64,000 nucleotides of DNA from Aminobacter aminovorans (GCF_900445235.1 NZ_UFSM01000002.1:62001-126000), one strand, 5' to 3'; numbered from the stretch's first letter, positions 18,538 through 28,258 are shown. Notes: a model not told the origin generated them from the sequence alone. Numbers and translations: made by a program.

Positions 18538-19115
18538 GCGACCTCCCGTGCGTCGAGGTCGACGGCGAAGGCCATCGGCGTGACTGAAGCTGCGCCAGCA
18601 CGTATCGCCCGCTCGTTTGCTTCGATGTGCTGGCGGCGATAGGACGGGATCTGTTCAGCCATTGCAGCCACAGCGCTGTCGATTTTCACGGCACCGGTGA
18701 GCGCCGCGAAGGCGCCGAGCATCACCATGCCGGCGGCCATGCGGCTTCCCAGCTCGGTGGCGATCGCTGTGGCCGGAAGCTTCACAAGCCGGTGCTTTTC
18801 CATATCGGGCAGGTCGGCCGCGATGGTCTCTTCGGCCAGCACAAACGAACCCGGCCGCAGACGCGAACCAACGCGCTCCCAGAATAGATGCGACATTGCG
18901 ATGGCCGAGCCGGCATGCGGAAGGATAGGCAGCGCCTTCAAGGGCTTCGCGCCGATGACGACGGTGCCGATCGAACTGCCGCCGCGCATGTGGCCGCCAT
19001 ACTCGCCGGCAAGCATTACGTGCCGGCTATCCTTGATGGCAGCGAGTGCCAGCGACTTGCCGATAAGCTGGATGCCCTGCCCGCCAATACCGGAAATGAA
19101 AAGATCGAGTTCCAA
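18534..19115 (-). CDS. 2-oxoacid:ferredoxin oxidoreductase, gamma subunit (TTG start)
   Basis: The 193-residue subunit starts with the family motif LDLFISGIGGQGIQ. I chose a TTG start at 19115 because it lies 4 bases after GGGAGGGG and gives the usual gamma-subunit N-terminus; ATGs further upstream would add about 20 or more unrelated residues and invade the promoter. This is the first gene of the operon gamma-delta-alpha-beta-ligase-livKHMGF. A 26-bp operator-like element lies 68 bp upstream, shared with the divergent ferredoxin gene. Confidence 0.85.
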   Translation of the reverse strand: MELDLFISGIGGQGIQLIGKSLALAAIKDSRHVMLAGEYGGHMRGGSSIGTVVIGAKPLKALPILPHAGSAIAMSHLFWERVGSRLRPGSFVLAEETIAADLPDMEKHRLVKLPATAIATELGSRMAAGMVMLGAFAALTGAVKIDSAVAAMAEQIPSYRRQHIEANERAIRAGAASVTPMAFAVDLDAREVA

Positions 19116-19182
19116 GTAACCCCTCCCGGTTGCTGGTGGCCCTAGAGCTACGAGCTTCCGGTTTGGAGCGCAAGACATTTTT

Positions 19183-19208
19183 TCTCCTCGAACATGAAAT
19201 TTCATGTT
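19183..19208. promoter_or_regulatory. probable TetR operator, palindrome between gamma-subunit and ferredoxin genes
   Basis: An 18-bp perfect palindrome, AACATGAAATTTCATGTT (19191-19208), lies between the divergent oxidoreductase operon and fdxA. The 17-base stretch 19183-19199 recurs with two differences at 20511-20527, upstream of the SDR gene. The TetR gene lies between the two sites, so it is the likely binder. Confidence 0.65.
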
Positions 19209-19261
19209 GAAGTACAAAAAATGTTCGCTAGCTTCCCGCCACGGCTTTGGAGAGACGAAAA

Positions 19262-19597
19262 ATGACATATGTGGTGACCGACGCCTGCGTGCGGTGCAAG
19301 TTCACCGACTGCGTGGCTGTTTGCCCGGTGGACTGCTTCCACGAAGGCGAAAACATGCTGGTGATCGACCCAGAGGTTTGCATCGACTGCGGCGTATGCG
19401 AACCGGAGTGCCCGGCCGATGCGATCCTCGCCGATACCGACCCGCTGGCGGAAAAGTGGCTGGCGCTGAACAGGCAGTATTCAGCGAAATGGCCTGTCAT
19501 CTCGGCCCAGTTGCCGCCACCTCAGGATGCACAAGCCTTCAAGGGGCTCGATGGCAAGTTCGAAACCCATTTCTCGCCAGAGGCCGCTGCACGTTGA
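19262..19597 (+). CDS. fdxA: 7Fe ferredoxin (FdxA type)
   Basis: The 111-residue protein begins [17 protein letters not shown] and contains [10 protein letters not shown] and [12 protein letters not shown], the pattern of [3Fe-4S][4Fe-4S] seven-iron ferredoxins, with the usual C-terminal extension of about 50 residues. It is divergent from the four-subunit oxidoreductase across a shared palindrome and is the natural candidate for its electron acceptor. Fpr, encoded at the end of the same operon system, could then reoxidise it with NADP. Confidence 0.9.
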   Translation: MTYVVTDACVRCKFTDCVAVCPVDCFHEGENMLVIDPEVCIDCGVCEPECPADAILADTDPLAEKWLALNRQYSAKWPVISAQLPPPQDAQAFKGLDGKFETHFSPEAAAR

Positions 19598-19606
19598 CAG
19601 CAGTGC

Positions 19607-20350
19607 CTAACGCGGCGCGATCCCATCGAACAGGATATCGAGGATCTGCAGCGCGAGCTCGGTCGGCGTGAGCCCCCCCGGACGGTACCATTCGCGGGTC
19701 CAGATCAGTGTTCCCTGCAGCACCTGGTTGGCAAGCGACACATTGATGCCGGGCCGCAATTCGCCTGCCTCCGAAGCCGCTGCCATCAGGTCGCGCCAGA
19801 TCCTGTTGGTCTCGTTCAAAAGGCCGAAATGCCGCTCGCGCACATCCTCTGGAACCTGATTGATGACATTGCCATGCGCAGCGATGTAGTCGAGCTTCTG
19901 CAGCGTCGTGTTGAGATAGGTGATCGCCGCTGCCTCGATGCGCTCGCGATAGCACGTTTCCGGCGGCAGTTGCTGCAGCGTGGCCAGGAGCCTCATATGC
20001 AGCTCCCGGGTCAGGCTGTTGATCATTTCCTCGACCAGCACGTCCTTTGTCGGGAAGTGATAGCGCAGCGCCGTCACATGCAGATCGATCGCGTCGGAAA
20101 TTTCACTGAGCTTGGTAAGCTGATAGCCCTTCTGGGCAAACACCTTGGCGGCAGCGTCGAGGATCTTTTCCTGCACGCCTTCGGTCTTGCGGCTCGGCTT
20201 GCGGCCCGAAGCCCTGCGCGCAGTCCGGTTGATTTCGCGGACAGCCCCATCCGCCTCCAGTGTCGCCAGTTCATCCGGTTCTTTGGTGGTCATTTTCCGT
20301 ATGTCCGAGCTTGTCAACTCGCCTGTTCCACTGTCGTTGTTTCCACTCAT
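19607..20350 (-). CDS. TetR-family transcriptional regulator
   Basis: The 247-residue product has a long, charged N-terminal extension (about 60 residues), then a TetR helix-turn-helix: ILDAAAKVFAQKGY followed by LTKLSEISDAIDLHVTALRYHFPTK. The C-terminal domain resembles the family found with fatty-acid or aromatic acid operons but the ligand cannot be read. It is convergent with fdxA and divergent from the SDR gene, and copies of a shared 17-bp motif lie at both target promoters. An internal start after residue 20 is possible. Confidence 0.85.
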   Translation of the reverse strand: MSGNNDSGTGELTSSDIRKMTTKEPDELATLEADGAVREINRTARRASGRKPSRKTEGVQEKILDAAAKVFAQKGYQLTKLSEISDAIDLHVTALRYHFPTKDVLVEEMINSLTRELHMRLLATLQQLPPETCYRERIEAAAITYLNTTLQKLDYIAAHGNVINQVPEDVRERHFGLLNETNRIWRDLMAAASEAGELRPGINVSLANQVLQGTLIWTREWYRPGGLTPTELALQILDILFDGIAPR

Positions 20351-20510
20351 TCGCCAGGCGCCTCCGTGCCATCAGACCACAGCTTTCCCTTCCATGGCTG
20401 GCCATCGCGCAACCTCGGCAACTGCCAAAAGCTGGCGATGGAATATGGCTTCGTCGGGCGTTCACACCCGACCCACCATGGCGATGCCAAGGGATCATGC
20501 AAGGAAATTT

Positions 20511-20536
20511 TCTCCTTGAGCATGAAAATATTGCAG
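20511..20536. promoter_or_regulatory. second copy of the putative TetR site
   Basis: The 17 bases at 20511-20527 match 19183-19199 at 15 positions (pattern TCTCCTYGARCATGAAA). The second half of the palindrome is degenerate here. An additional pair of 6-base arms, CAAGGA (20500-20505) and TCCTTG (20513-20518), overlaps it. The site lies about 35 bp upstream of the SDR start. Confidence 0.5.
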
Positions 20537-20571
20537 ATAAGTTCGCCAGCGGGAATGCGGGAGGGTTTCAG

Positions 20572-21327
20572 ATGTTCGAGCTCGATCTGAGCGGGCGCCA
20601 TGTCGTCATCGCCGGCGGCAGCAGGGGGCTTGGGCTCCACACCGCGCTTGCCTTCGCTGAGGCTGGGGCCTCGGTGTCGATCTGCGCCCGCGGTAAAGGC
20701 GACCTGGACGATGCCCGAGAGAGGATCGCAATGCACGGTGTCATCGCCCACGCGGCCTTTTGTGACCTCGCCGAGCACGCTTCGATCATGGCCTATGTCG
20801 AGGACGCTGCTGCCAAGCTTGGCGGCATCGACGTCCTGGTGAACAACGCCACCGGCAAGGCCAGTTCCGACACCGAACAGGACTGGGCGGCAAGCCTCAG
20901 CATCGACGTACTCGCCACCGTTCGCGCATCATCGGCCGCGCAACCCTACCTGGAAAAAGGAACCAATCCGGCGATCATCAACATCTCCTCGCGCACTGCT
21001 TTCGCGCCCGCTCCGACTACGCCGGCCTATGGGGCCGCGAAGGCGGCGATCATGCACTTCACCCAGTCGCAAGCCGCGGCACTTGCCAGCAAGGGCATCC
21101 GGGTCAACTGCGTTGCGCCTAGTTCCCTGGAATTTCCTGGCGGGTGGTGGGACAAATGCCGGGTTGAGAACCCGGAACTCTACATCAGGACGCAGGCGAG
21201 TTTCCCTTTTGGTCGCTTCGGCACACCGGAGGACATCACGCGGGTCATAATGTTCCTCGCCTCGCCACTCAGCGGCTGGATCACCGGCCAGACGCTGCTC
21301 GCCGACGGCGGGCAGACATTGCAATGA
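20572..21327 (+). CDS. SDR-family oxidoreductase
   Basis: A 251-residue classical short-chain dehydrogenase: nucleotide motif GGSRGLG (about residues 15-21), VNNATG in place of NNAG, catalytic serine in NISSRTA and the catalytic pair in YGAAKAA. The ATG at 20572 follows a GGGAGGG site. Its promoter carries a copy of the motif found in front of the oxidoreductase operon, so it probably acts in the same acid-degradation pathway, perhaps as a hydroxyacyl or alcohol dehydrogenase. Substrate unknown. Confidence 0.85.
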   Translation: MFELDLSGRHVVIAGGSRGLGLHTALAFAEAGASVSICARGKGDLDDARERIAMHGVIAHAAFCDLAEHASIMAYVEDAAAKLGGIDVLVNNATGKASSDTEQDWAASLSIDVLATVRASSAAQPYLEKGTNPAIINISSRTAFAPAPTTPAYGAAKAAIMHFTQSQAAALASKGIRVNCVAPSSLEFPGGWWDKCRVENPELYIRTQASFPFGRFGTPEDITRVIMFLASPLSGWITGQTLLADGGQTLQ

Positions 21328-21476
21328 GGATCAATGCAGTGACATCGCCTCGACGGCCGTTCGCATGCCGTGGACGCCCACGTAGAACAGTGCCCGTGTC
21401 TAGCGCATAGGCGTCTGAAACAAGGTAGCGGCAATCCTTATCTCGCACTTATCTCGCAAAAAGACCTGATGAGAAC

Positions 21477-21489
21477 AATACCAGTTTAA
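21477..21489. promoter_or_regulatory. AATACCAGT half-site upstream of GntR gene
   Basis: The 13 bases AATACCAGTTTAA at 21477-21489 recur exactly at 22284-22296, just after the GntR gene. They lie 50 bp upstream of the regulator's start, which fits autoregulation. The half-site resembles that of NagR/DasR-type UTRA regulators (ACTGGT). Confidence 0.5.
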
Positions 21490-21538
21490 CACCTGAGAAA
21501 AATTCTGCATAAAGGAGCGACTTTCAAAGGTGGTTCCG

Positions 21539-22285
21539 ATGGGCGATCAGGCAATCCTCGACTTCCTTGCACGACAGCTTTCGGGCGAGAGCGGCGAGCC
21601 GCTCTACCGCCGGCTGGAAGACGCCATCAAGCAGGCTATCTCCACCACCCAACTCAAGCGTAATGCCGTCATACCCAGCGAGCGCACCTTGTGCGATGCG
21701 CTTGGCATCTCGCGTGTCACTGTGCGCAAAGCCATCGACGGTCTTGTCTCAGATGGGCTGCTCGACCGTCGCCAGGGTGCCAAGACCGTCGTATCGTCGC
21801 GCCTGGAGAAGTCTCTGGCGACCATGACAAGCTTTTCCGAGGACATGCGCTCGCGCGGGCTGGAACCTGGGTGCGTTTGGATTTCGCGAGAGATTTCACG
21901 CCCTTCGCCTGCCGAGATGATGGCATTGGGCATCTCCGGCAGCGAAAAGGTCGTGCGCCTGCGCCGCCTGCGCACCGCCGACGACACGCCGATCGCCATC
22001 GAGATCGCCACGCTGCCAGCCCGCTTCGTTCCCGATCCCGAGGCAGTCAGGGAATCGCTCTACGAATATCTCGAGGCCACTGGTGCCCTGCCCGTCCGGG
22101 CGCTGCAGCGGATGCAAGCCAAGCCCGCCACGGACGAGGAACGCCAGCTTCTCGCCACGCCCGAAGACACCTCGCTGCTGGTCATGGAGCGCCGCTGCTT
22201 CCTCGCCGACGGCCAGATCGTCGAATTCACCCAGACTAAATATCGCGGCGACGTTTACGACTTCGTCATCGAACTGATGCGATAA
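21539..22285 (+). CDS. GntR-family (HutC/UTRA) transcriptional regulator
   Basis: The 248-residue product has an N-terminal winged helix with LPSER-like IPSERTLCDALGISRVTVRKAI, followed by a UTRA ligand-binding domain with VVRLRRLRTADD, IAIEIATLP and the terminal QTKYRGDVYDFVIEL. This is the NagR/DasR/NagQ architecture, whose ligands are amino-sugar phosphates. I chose the ATG at 21539, preceded by AAGGTGG; a GTG at 21530 is the alternative. It controls the adjacent nanE-nanK-ABC operon by inference from matching sites on both sides. Confidence 0.88.
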   Translation: MGDQAILDFLARQLSGESGEPLYRRLEDAIKQAISTTQLKRNAVIPSERTLCDALGISRVTVRKAIDGLVSDGLLDRRQGAKTVVSSRLEKSLATMTSFSEDMRSRGLEPGCVWISREISRPSPAEMMALGISGSEKVVRLRRLRTADDTPIAIEIATLPARFVPDPEAVRESLYEYLEATGALPVRALQRMQAKPATDEERQLLATPEDTSLLVMERRCFLADGQIVEFTQTKYRGDVYDFVIELMR

Positions 22286-22318
22286 TACCAGTTTAAATCC
22301 TGTTGCAATCTGGTATTA
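22283..22318. promoter_or_regulatory. inverted-repeat operator upstream of nanE
   Basis: Arms TAATACCAG (22283-22291) and CTGGTATTA (22310-22318) pair perfectly with 18 bases between them. The left arm overlaps the stop codon of the GntR gene; nanE starts 37 bp downstream. This fits repression of the transport and catabolic operon by the UTRA regulator. Confidence 0.65.
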
Positions 22319-22354
22319 GACTGCTACCGTTTGGGCATCACAGGAGATGCCCGC

Positions 22355-23041
22355 GTGCCGCTTGACTTCAAAGCCCTCGACAATGGTCTCATCGTGTCCT
22401 GCCAGCCTGTTAAGGGCGGCGCCATGGACAAGGCCGAGATGGTCGTGGGCTTTGCGCTGGCAGCCATCGACGGCGGCGCCGCCGCCCTGCGTATCGAATC
22501 TGCCGAATATGTCGCCGCCGTCCGCGCCGCCACCGACAGGCCGATCGTCGGCCTCATCAAGCGCGACCTCGCCGACACGCCCGTCCGCATCACCCCCTGG
22601 CTCGACGATGTCGATGCGCTCGCCGCCGCCGGTGCCGACGTCATCGCCTACGACGCCACCCAGCGCGTCCGCCCGGTCTTGACCAGGGCCCTCGTCGAGC
22701 GCATCCATTCCCACCGCCGTGCCGCCATGGCTGACTGCTCCATCCTCGCTGACGCAGAGCAGGCACTGGCCGAGGGCGCCGACGTGGTGGGCTCGACGCT
22801 CGCCGGCTACACGGGCCCGGTCGAGCCAACGGAACCCGATTTCGCGCTGATATCGGCAATGCGAAAACTCACGCCTCATGTCGTGGCCGAGGGCAATGTC
22901 CGCACCCCTGCTCAGGCGCAGCAGGCGCTGGCGTCGGGCGCCTCCATGGTTGTCGTCGGCTCGGCCATCACCCGGCCGGAATATGTGACCTCATGGTTCC
23001 GCGCCGCACTCGACGAAACCATCGCCAAAGCGGGAGCGTGA
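22355..23041 (+). CDS. nanE: N-acetylmannosamine-6-phosphate 2-epimerase (GTG start)
   Basis: The 228-residue TIM-barrel protein has NanE signatures: LIVSCQPVKGGAMDK near the N-terminus, GLIKRD with the catalytic lysine, DVIAYDAT, MADCS and AEGNVRTP. It converts ManNAc-6-P to GlcNAc-6-P. I chose a GTG at 22355 because AGGAGA lies 8 bases upstream and no ATG is in place. It is followed 5 bp later by nanK. Confidence 0.9.
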   Translation: MPLDFKALDNGLIVSCQPVKGGAMDKAEMVVGFALAAIDGGAAALRIESAEYVAAVRAATDRPIVGLIKRDLADTPVRITPWLDDVDALAAAGADVIAYDATQRVRPVLTRALVERIHSHRRAAMADCSILADAEQALAEGADVVGSTLAGYTGPVEPTEPDFALISAMRKLTPHVVAEGNVRTPAQAQQALASGASMVVVGSAITRPEYVTSWFRAALDETIAKAGA

Positions 23042-23046
23042 TCGCC

Positions 23047-23895
23047 ATGACCGACACCGTTCTCGCGCTCGACATCGGCGGCACCAAGATGCTCGCGGCA
23101 CTGGTGCGTGGGGATGAGGTCGTCGAAACCTACAAGATGCCAACGCCACGCAGCGGCAATCCCGAGCAGTGGCTGGCACCTCTGTTCAACGCGATATCGG
23201 GTTGGAATGGCCGCTACGACAGCGTCGGTGTCGCCGTGACCGGCATTATCGACGACGGTTTTTGGTCACCGCTCAACCGCAAGACCCTAGATATTCCCGA
23301 CCGCTTCCCGCTCGTCGCCACCGTAAAAAGGGTCACCGGCATCGATGCGGTGCTCGCTGCCAACGATGCCCAGGCAGCGGCCTGGGGCGAGTTCTCTTTT
23401 GGTGCCGGCCAGAGCCAGGATCTCGTCTTCCTCACCATCTCCACGGGCATCGGCGGCGGCATCGTCGTCAACGGCCGCCTGCTTGGCGGGGTCGCCGGAC
23501 ATTTCGGCCTGCTGCGCAGCCTTGATGAAAATGCAGGCGTTCTCGAGGACCATGTGTCCGGCAACTGGATCGCTGCACAGGCAGTGCCGCACCAGCCCGG
23601 CGCCACCGCGCGCGAGGTCTTCGAAGCAGCCGCTTCGGGCCATGCCTGGGCGCAGGACATCATAAAGGCATCGGTGGGCCAGACCGCCCTCCTGTGCCGC
23701 AACATCAAGCTCATGCTCGACCCTGCCCGCATTGTCATCGGCGGCGGCATCGGCCTTGCACCTGGCTATCTCGAATCCGTCCGGCAGGCGCTGGGAAGCC
23801 TGCCGCCACGGCTCACCCCGCAGCTTCATGCAGCAGCACTCGGCGAGAGCGCCGGCGTCGTGGGCATTGCGGATCTAGCAAAACGTCAGAACTGA
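23047..23895 (+). CDS. nanK: ROK-family kinase, probable N-acetylmannosamine kinase
   Basis: The 282-residue ROK kinase has the phosphate loop ALDIGGTKML at residues 7-16 and the catalytic aspartate in AANDAQAAAWGE. The zinc-binding CGCxGCxE motif of most ROK kinases is absent; the equivalent stretch reads GVLEDHVSGNW. Pairing with nanE points to ManNAc phosphorylation. No nanA (sialate lyase) or nagA/nagB is present in the window, so free ManNAc may be the real substrate or the other genes lie elsewhere. Confidence 0.85.
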   Translation: MTDTVLALDIGGTKMLAALVRGDEVVETYKMPTPRSGNPEQWLAPLFNAISGWNGRYDSVGVAVTGIIDDGFWSPLNRKTLDIPDRFPLVATVKRVTGIDAVLAANDAQAAAWGEFSFGAGQSQDLVFLTISTGIGGGIVVNGRLLGGVAGHFGLLRSLDENAGVLEDHVSGNWIAAQAVPHQPGATAREVFEAAASGHAWAQDIIKASVGQTALLCRNIKLMLDPARIVIGGGIGLAPGYLESVRQALGSLPPRLTPQLHAAALGESAGVVGIADLAKRQN

Positions 23896-23914
23896 CCAAG
23901 AGGGAGAACACCAC

Positions 23915-25243
23915 ATGACATTTTCAACGCTCAGAAAGGGCGGCCTGATCGCGGCCGCGATCGCCAGCCTGATGGCGAGCCCCGCTTTCGCCAAGGTGAC
24001 AGTGCTCGGCTGGCCGGGCGGTCCCGAGGAGACCGCGTTGCGCGCCGCTGCCGATGCCTACAACGCCAAGGCTGATGTCACCGACGCCAACAAGGTCGAG
24101 CTGTTGTTCTTCAACCGCGACGGCTTCTGGGACAAGCTGCAGGCCGACCTGGCCGCCGGCTCGAAGGCTTTCGACGCCAATCTGCTCGCCACCTACTCCA
24201 TTGGCCGCTACGCGCCATTCATGGAACCGGTCGAGCTTTCGGATGAGGCGAAGGTCGTCTATGGCGACTCCGTGCTGTCTACCATGCAGTATGAAGGCAA
24301 GCAGTTCGGCGTTCCGACCGATCTCTCGCTGCACTTCATGTACTACCGCAAGGACCTGATCGAGGCTCTGCTGAAGGACGACGCGGCCAAGGCGAAGTTC
24401 GCCGAAATCTCGGAGAAGCACCTCGGCAAGAAGCTCGAGCCCAAGAACCCGAACGAGTGGACGTGGGACGACTATGCGGCGACCGCGCTGTATTTCACCC
24501 AGGCGGTCAACCCGGACAGCCCGACCCGCTACGGCACCGTGCTGCAACTCAAGAACCTGCTTTTCAACATGATGGTGTTCCAGTCGCTGCCGCGTTCTTA
24601 TGGCGGCAACTGGATGGACGAGAGCGGCAAGGTCACGGTCAATTCCGACGCCTACCGCAAGGGCCTCGAGATCTACAAGCTGCTCTATGACGCCGGCGCC
24701 ACCCCTCGCGACTCGCTGTCCTACGAGTTCGCCGAGGCCAATGCCGCCTACGCCTCGGGCCAGGTTGCCGCGATGATGCAGTGGAACGCCGCGGCATCCG
24801 ACCTGACCTCCAAGGAGAAGTCGCCAACGGTTGCCGAGGTCACCGAGACCATCGCGCCGCCGGCCGGACCCGAGGGGCGCTTCACCCACATCCATGGCCT
24901 CGGCTTCGGCCTCAACAAGAACGCCGAGAACAAGGATGGCGCCAAGGCCTTCATCAAGTGGCTATCGTCGAAGGAAGCGGCACTTATCTACGCCAAGAAC
25001 AACGGTGCGCCGGCGCTCACGCCCGACGTCGTCAAGGAAGTGGCGACCGAGCGTCCCGATCTGGTCAAGCTCGGCGAGTACGCCAGCAAATACGGCTACG
25101 TCATGAACGGCGGCACCTCGGCCAAGGCACTCTCGGTCTACGAGCTTCAGGCCAAGGAGTTCACCGGCTACTGGTCGGGCCAACAGTCACTCGACGACGC
25201 CCTTGCCAACACCGAAAAGGGCATGGCTGAGCTGCTCAAGTAG
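23915..25243 (+). CDS. ABC transporter sugar-binding protein (family 1)
   Basis: A 442-residue MalE-like periplasmic binding protein with a signal peptide of about 26 residues ending SPAFA. It is followed by two MalFG-type permeases and a MalK/UgpC-type ATPase, so the importer is complete. Its ligand is probably ManNAc, sialic acid or a related amino sugar, judged from nanE and nanK directly upstream. A strong hairpin follows its stop codon. Confidence 0.88.
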   Translation: MTFSTLRKGGLIAAAIASLMASPAFAKVTVLGWPGGPEETALRAAADAYNAKADVTDANKVELLFFNRDGFWDKLQADLAAGSKAFDANLLATYSIGRYAPFMEPVELSDEAKVVYGDSVLSTMQYEGKQFGVPTDLSLHFMYYRKDLIEALLKDDAAKAKFAEISEKHLGKKLEPKNPNEWTWDDYAATALYFTQAVNPDSPTRYGTVLQLKNLLFNMMVFQSLPRSYGGNWMDESGKVTVNSDAYRKGLEIYKLLYDAGATPRDSLSYEFAEANAAYASGQVAAMMQWNAAASDLTSKEKSPTVAEVTETIAPPAGPEGRFTHIHGLGFGLNKNAENKDGAKAFIKWLSSKEAALIYAKNNGAPALTPDVVKEVATERPDLVKLGEYASKYGYVMNGGTSAKALSVYELQAKEFTGYWSGQQSLDDALANTEKGMAELLK

Positions 25244-25245
25244 GC

Positions 25246-25280
25246 GAATGGCCGGCGTCGGCTGCCGCCGCCGGCCATTC
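25246..25280 (+). promoter_or_regulatory. strong hairpin after the binding-protein gene
   Basis: Perfect 12-base arms (25246-25257 and 25269-25280) flank an 11-base loop, starting 2 bases after the binding-protein stop. There is no T-tract. It likely protects the upstream message or attenuates readthrough into the permease genes, raising the ratio of binding protein to membrane components. Confidence 0.6.
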
Positions 25281-25467
25281 CAACCGGTTCAGGATTCGGC
25301 ACCTGCTCGCGCTCCATGCCCCGGCATGGCGATCCTTGCAACTTTTCCGCCCATGCGGGTTCGAGGTGCCTAATCCAGAGCCTGGCCAGGTGAATGTCCT
25401 GATGACGACCGTCGGGGATTGGCCAGCCGCCATTGCTTCCCTTGGAACGCCAGCCTTAGATCGATTG

Positions 25468-26352
25468 ATGACAACGATTTCGCAACGCGCCCCCTCGTCC
25501 GAATTCCGGTTGCTGGCAGTCCCGCTGGTGCTGTTCCTGCTCGTCTTCCTCGGCTTCCCGGCGATCTTCAACCTCGTCTACTCGGTCTCCGAGGTCAGCT
25601 TCGAGACCCTGCGCAGCCCCGAGATATCAGGCTTTTCCAACTTCGCGGCAGTCTGGAACGACAGTTCGTTCTGGCAAGCGAGCTGGTTTTCATTCCGCTT
25701 CGGTCTGCTCACCGCAGTGCTCGAATGCTCGCTCGGCCTGTTCCTCGCCATCTTTCTTTCGCCGCTCGTCGAAAGGCGCAGTTGGCTGATGGCGATCCTG
25801 ATGCTGCCGCTCATGGTTGCGCCGGCGCTTGTCGGCCTGATGTACCGCCTCGTGCTGCACGAATTCGTCGGCCCCGTGCCCTACTATCTCTGGACCTGGT
25901 TCGGCGCGAGCTTCTCGTTCCTCGGGCCGACTTCGGCCTTCTGGACGCTGACAGTGGTCGAGACGCTGCAGTGGACACCCTTTGCCTTCCTGCTCTTCTA
26001 CATGGCTTACCAAGCCATCCCCAAGGAGATCGTCGAGGCCTCTGCCATGGACGGCGCGCGCTATCGCCACCGTCTCTGCTACATCGAGCTGCCGCTGATG
26101 GCGCCGACGATCGTTGTCGCCCTGCTCATTCGCTTCATCGACGGCTTCCGCGTCTTCGACAATGTCTATGTGCTGACCGGCAGCGGCCCTGGCGGCTCCA
26201 CCGCCTCGCTGTCGATCTACATCTATGAAGCCTTCTTCAAGCAGGGTGCCATCGGCAAGGCAGTCGCCGCCTCGGTCATCCTGTTCGTGGTGTCGTTCGC
26301 TGTCCTCTACGGGCTCAACGCACTTGCCGCGCGCCGCAAGGGAGCCCGCTGA
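25468..26352 (+). CDS. ABC transporter permease (MalF-like)
   Basis: A 294-residue permease with about six membrane segments and the EAA motif region EIVEASAMDGARYRHRLCYIELPLM. I chose the ATG at 25468, which gives the compact N-terminus before the first membrane helix; it lacks a clear ribosome-binding site, and an in-frame ATG at 25402 is possible. The stop shares a base with the start of the second permease gene (TGATG). Confidence 0.85.
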   Translation: MTTISQRAPSSEFRLLAVPLVLFLLVFLGFPAIFNLVYSVSEVSFETLRSPEISGFSNFAAVWNDSSFWQASWFSFRFGLLTAVLECSLGLFLAIFLSPLVERRSWLMAILMLPLMVAPALVGLMYRLVLHEFVGPVPYYLWTWFGASFSFLGPTSAFWTLTVVETLQWTPFAFLLFYMAYQAIPKEIVEASAMDGARYRHRLCYIELPLMAPTIVVALLIRFIDGFRVFDNVYVLTGSGPGGSTASLSIYIYEAFFKQGAIGKAVAASVILFVVSFAVLYGLNALAARRKGAR

Positions 26353-27173
26353 TGATCAACGCCCTCCGCTGGATCGTCTTTGCCATCGCCGCCCTTGCGA
26401 TGAATTTCCCGATCCTCGTCACGCTCTCGACCTCGTTCAAGAGCGCGCGCGAACTGTCGACCAATCCCGGCCTTTGGGTCTATGCGCCGACGCTCGAAAA
26501 CTACGCCACCGTCTTCACGGTGTCCGACCGGCTCAACATCTTCCTCTACCTGATGAACAGCATTGCGGTCGCTGCCCTCGGCACATTGCTCGCTGTGGCG
26601 CTCGCCTTGCCAGCGGCCTACGCGATCGCCCGCGGCAAGCTCGGCGAACGCACGCTGCTGCCGCTCATCGTCAACCTGCGCGCCGTGCCGCTGATCATCT
26701 TCGCCATCCCGCTCTACATGATGTTCCAGTGGCTTTCGCTACTCGACACGCGCCTCGGCCTCGGCCTGATCCTTGCCATCGTCAACCTGCCGCTGGCGCT
26801 GGTGATCCTGGTCAACGCCATCCGCGACCTGCCAGGCGAGCTCGACGAGGCGGCGCTGATGGACGGCGCGACGCGCTTCCAGATTCTGGCCAAGGTCATC
26901 GCGCCGCTGTGCCGACCGGCCCTCGTTACCAGCCTGATCTTCGGCTTCATCACCGCCTGGAACGAGTTCCTGTTCGGCCTGATGCTGACCACGTCGAAGG
27001 CCGTGCCGATCACCGTCGGCGCCTCGTTCTTCTTTGCCGCCAGCGGCGGCGGCGTGCAGTGGGGTGTCGCCTCGGCCGTCATGATCGTCGGCGCGCTGCC
27101 GCCAATGCTGCTCGGCCTCATCATGTATCGCCAGATCAGCGGCTCGATGACAGCAGGCGCGGTCAAGGGCTGA
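26352..27173 (+). CDS. ABC transporter permease (MalG-like)
   Basis: The 273-residue second permease has an early membrane helix, the TSFKSARELSTNP loop typical of MalG-like proteins and the EAA region ELDEAALMDGATRF. It overlaps the first permease gene and precedes the ATPase gene by 23 bp. It completes the membrane channel of the amino-sugar-type importer. Confidence 0.9.
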   Translation: MINALRWIVFAIAALAMNFPILVTLSTSFKSARELSTNPGLWVYAPTLENYATVFTVSDRLNIFLYLMNSIAVAALGTLLAVALALPAAYAIARGKLGERTLLPLIVNLRAVPLIIFAIPLYMMFQWLSLLDTRLGLGLILAIVNLPLALVILVNAIRDLPGELDEAALMDGATRFQILAKVIAPLCRPALVTSLIFGFITAWNEFLFGLMLTTSKAVPITVGASFFFAASGGGVQWGVASAVMIVGALPPMLLGLIMYRQISGSMTAGAVKG

Positions 27174-27196
27174 CACAGTTTCTGCCAGGAGGTTCT

Positions 27197-28258
<1,062 letters not shown>

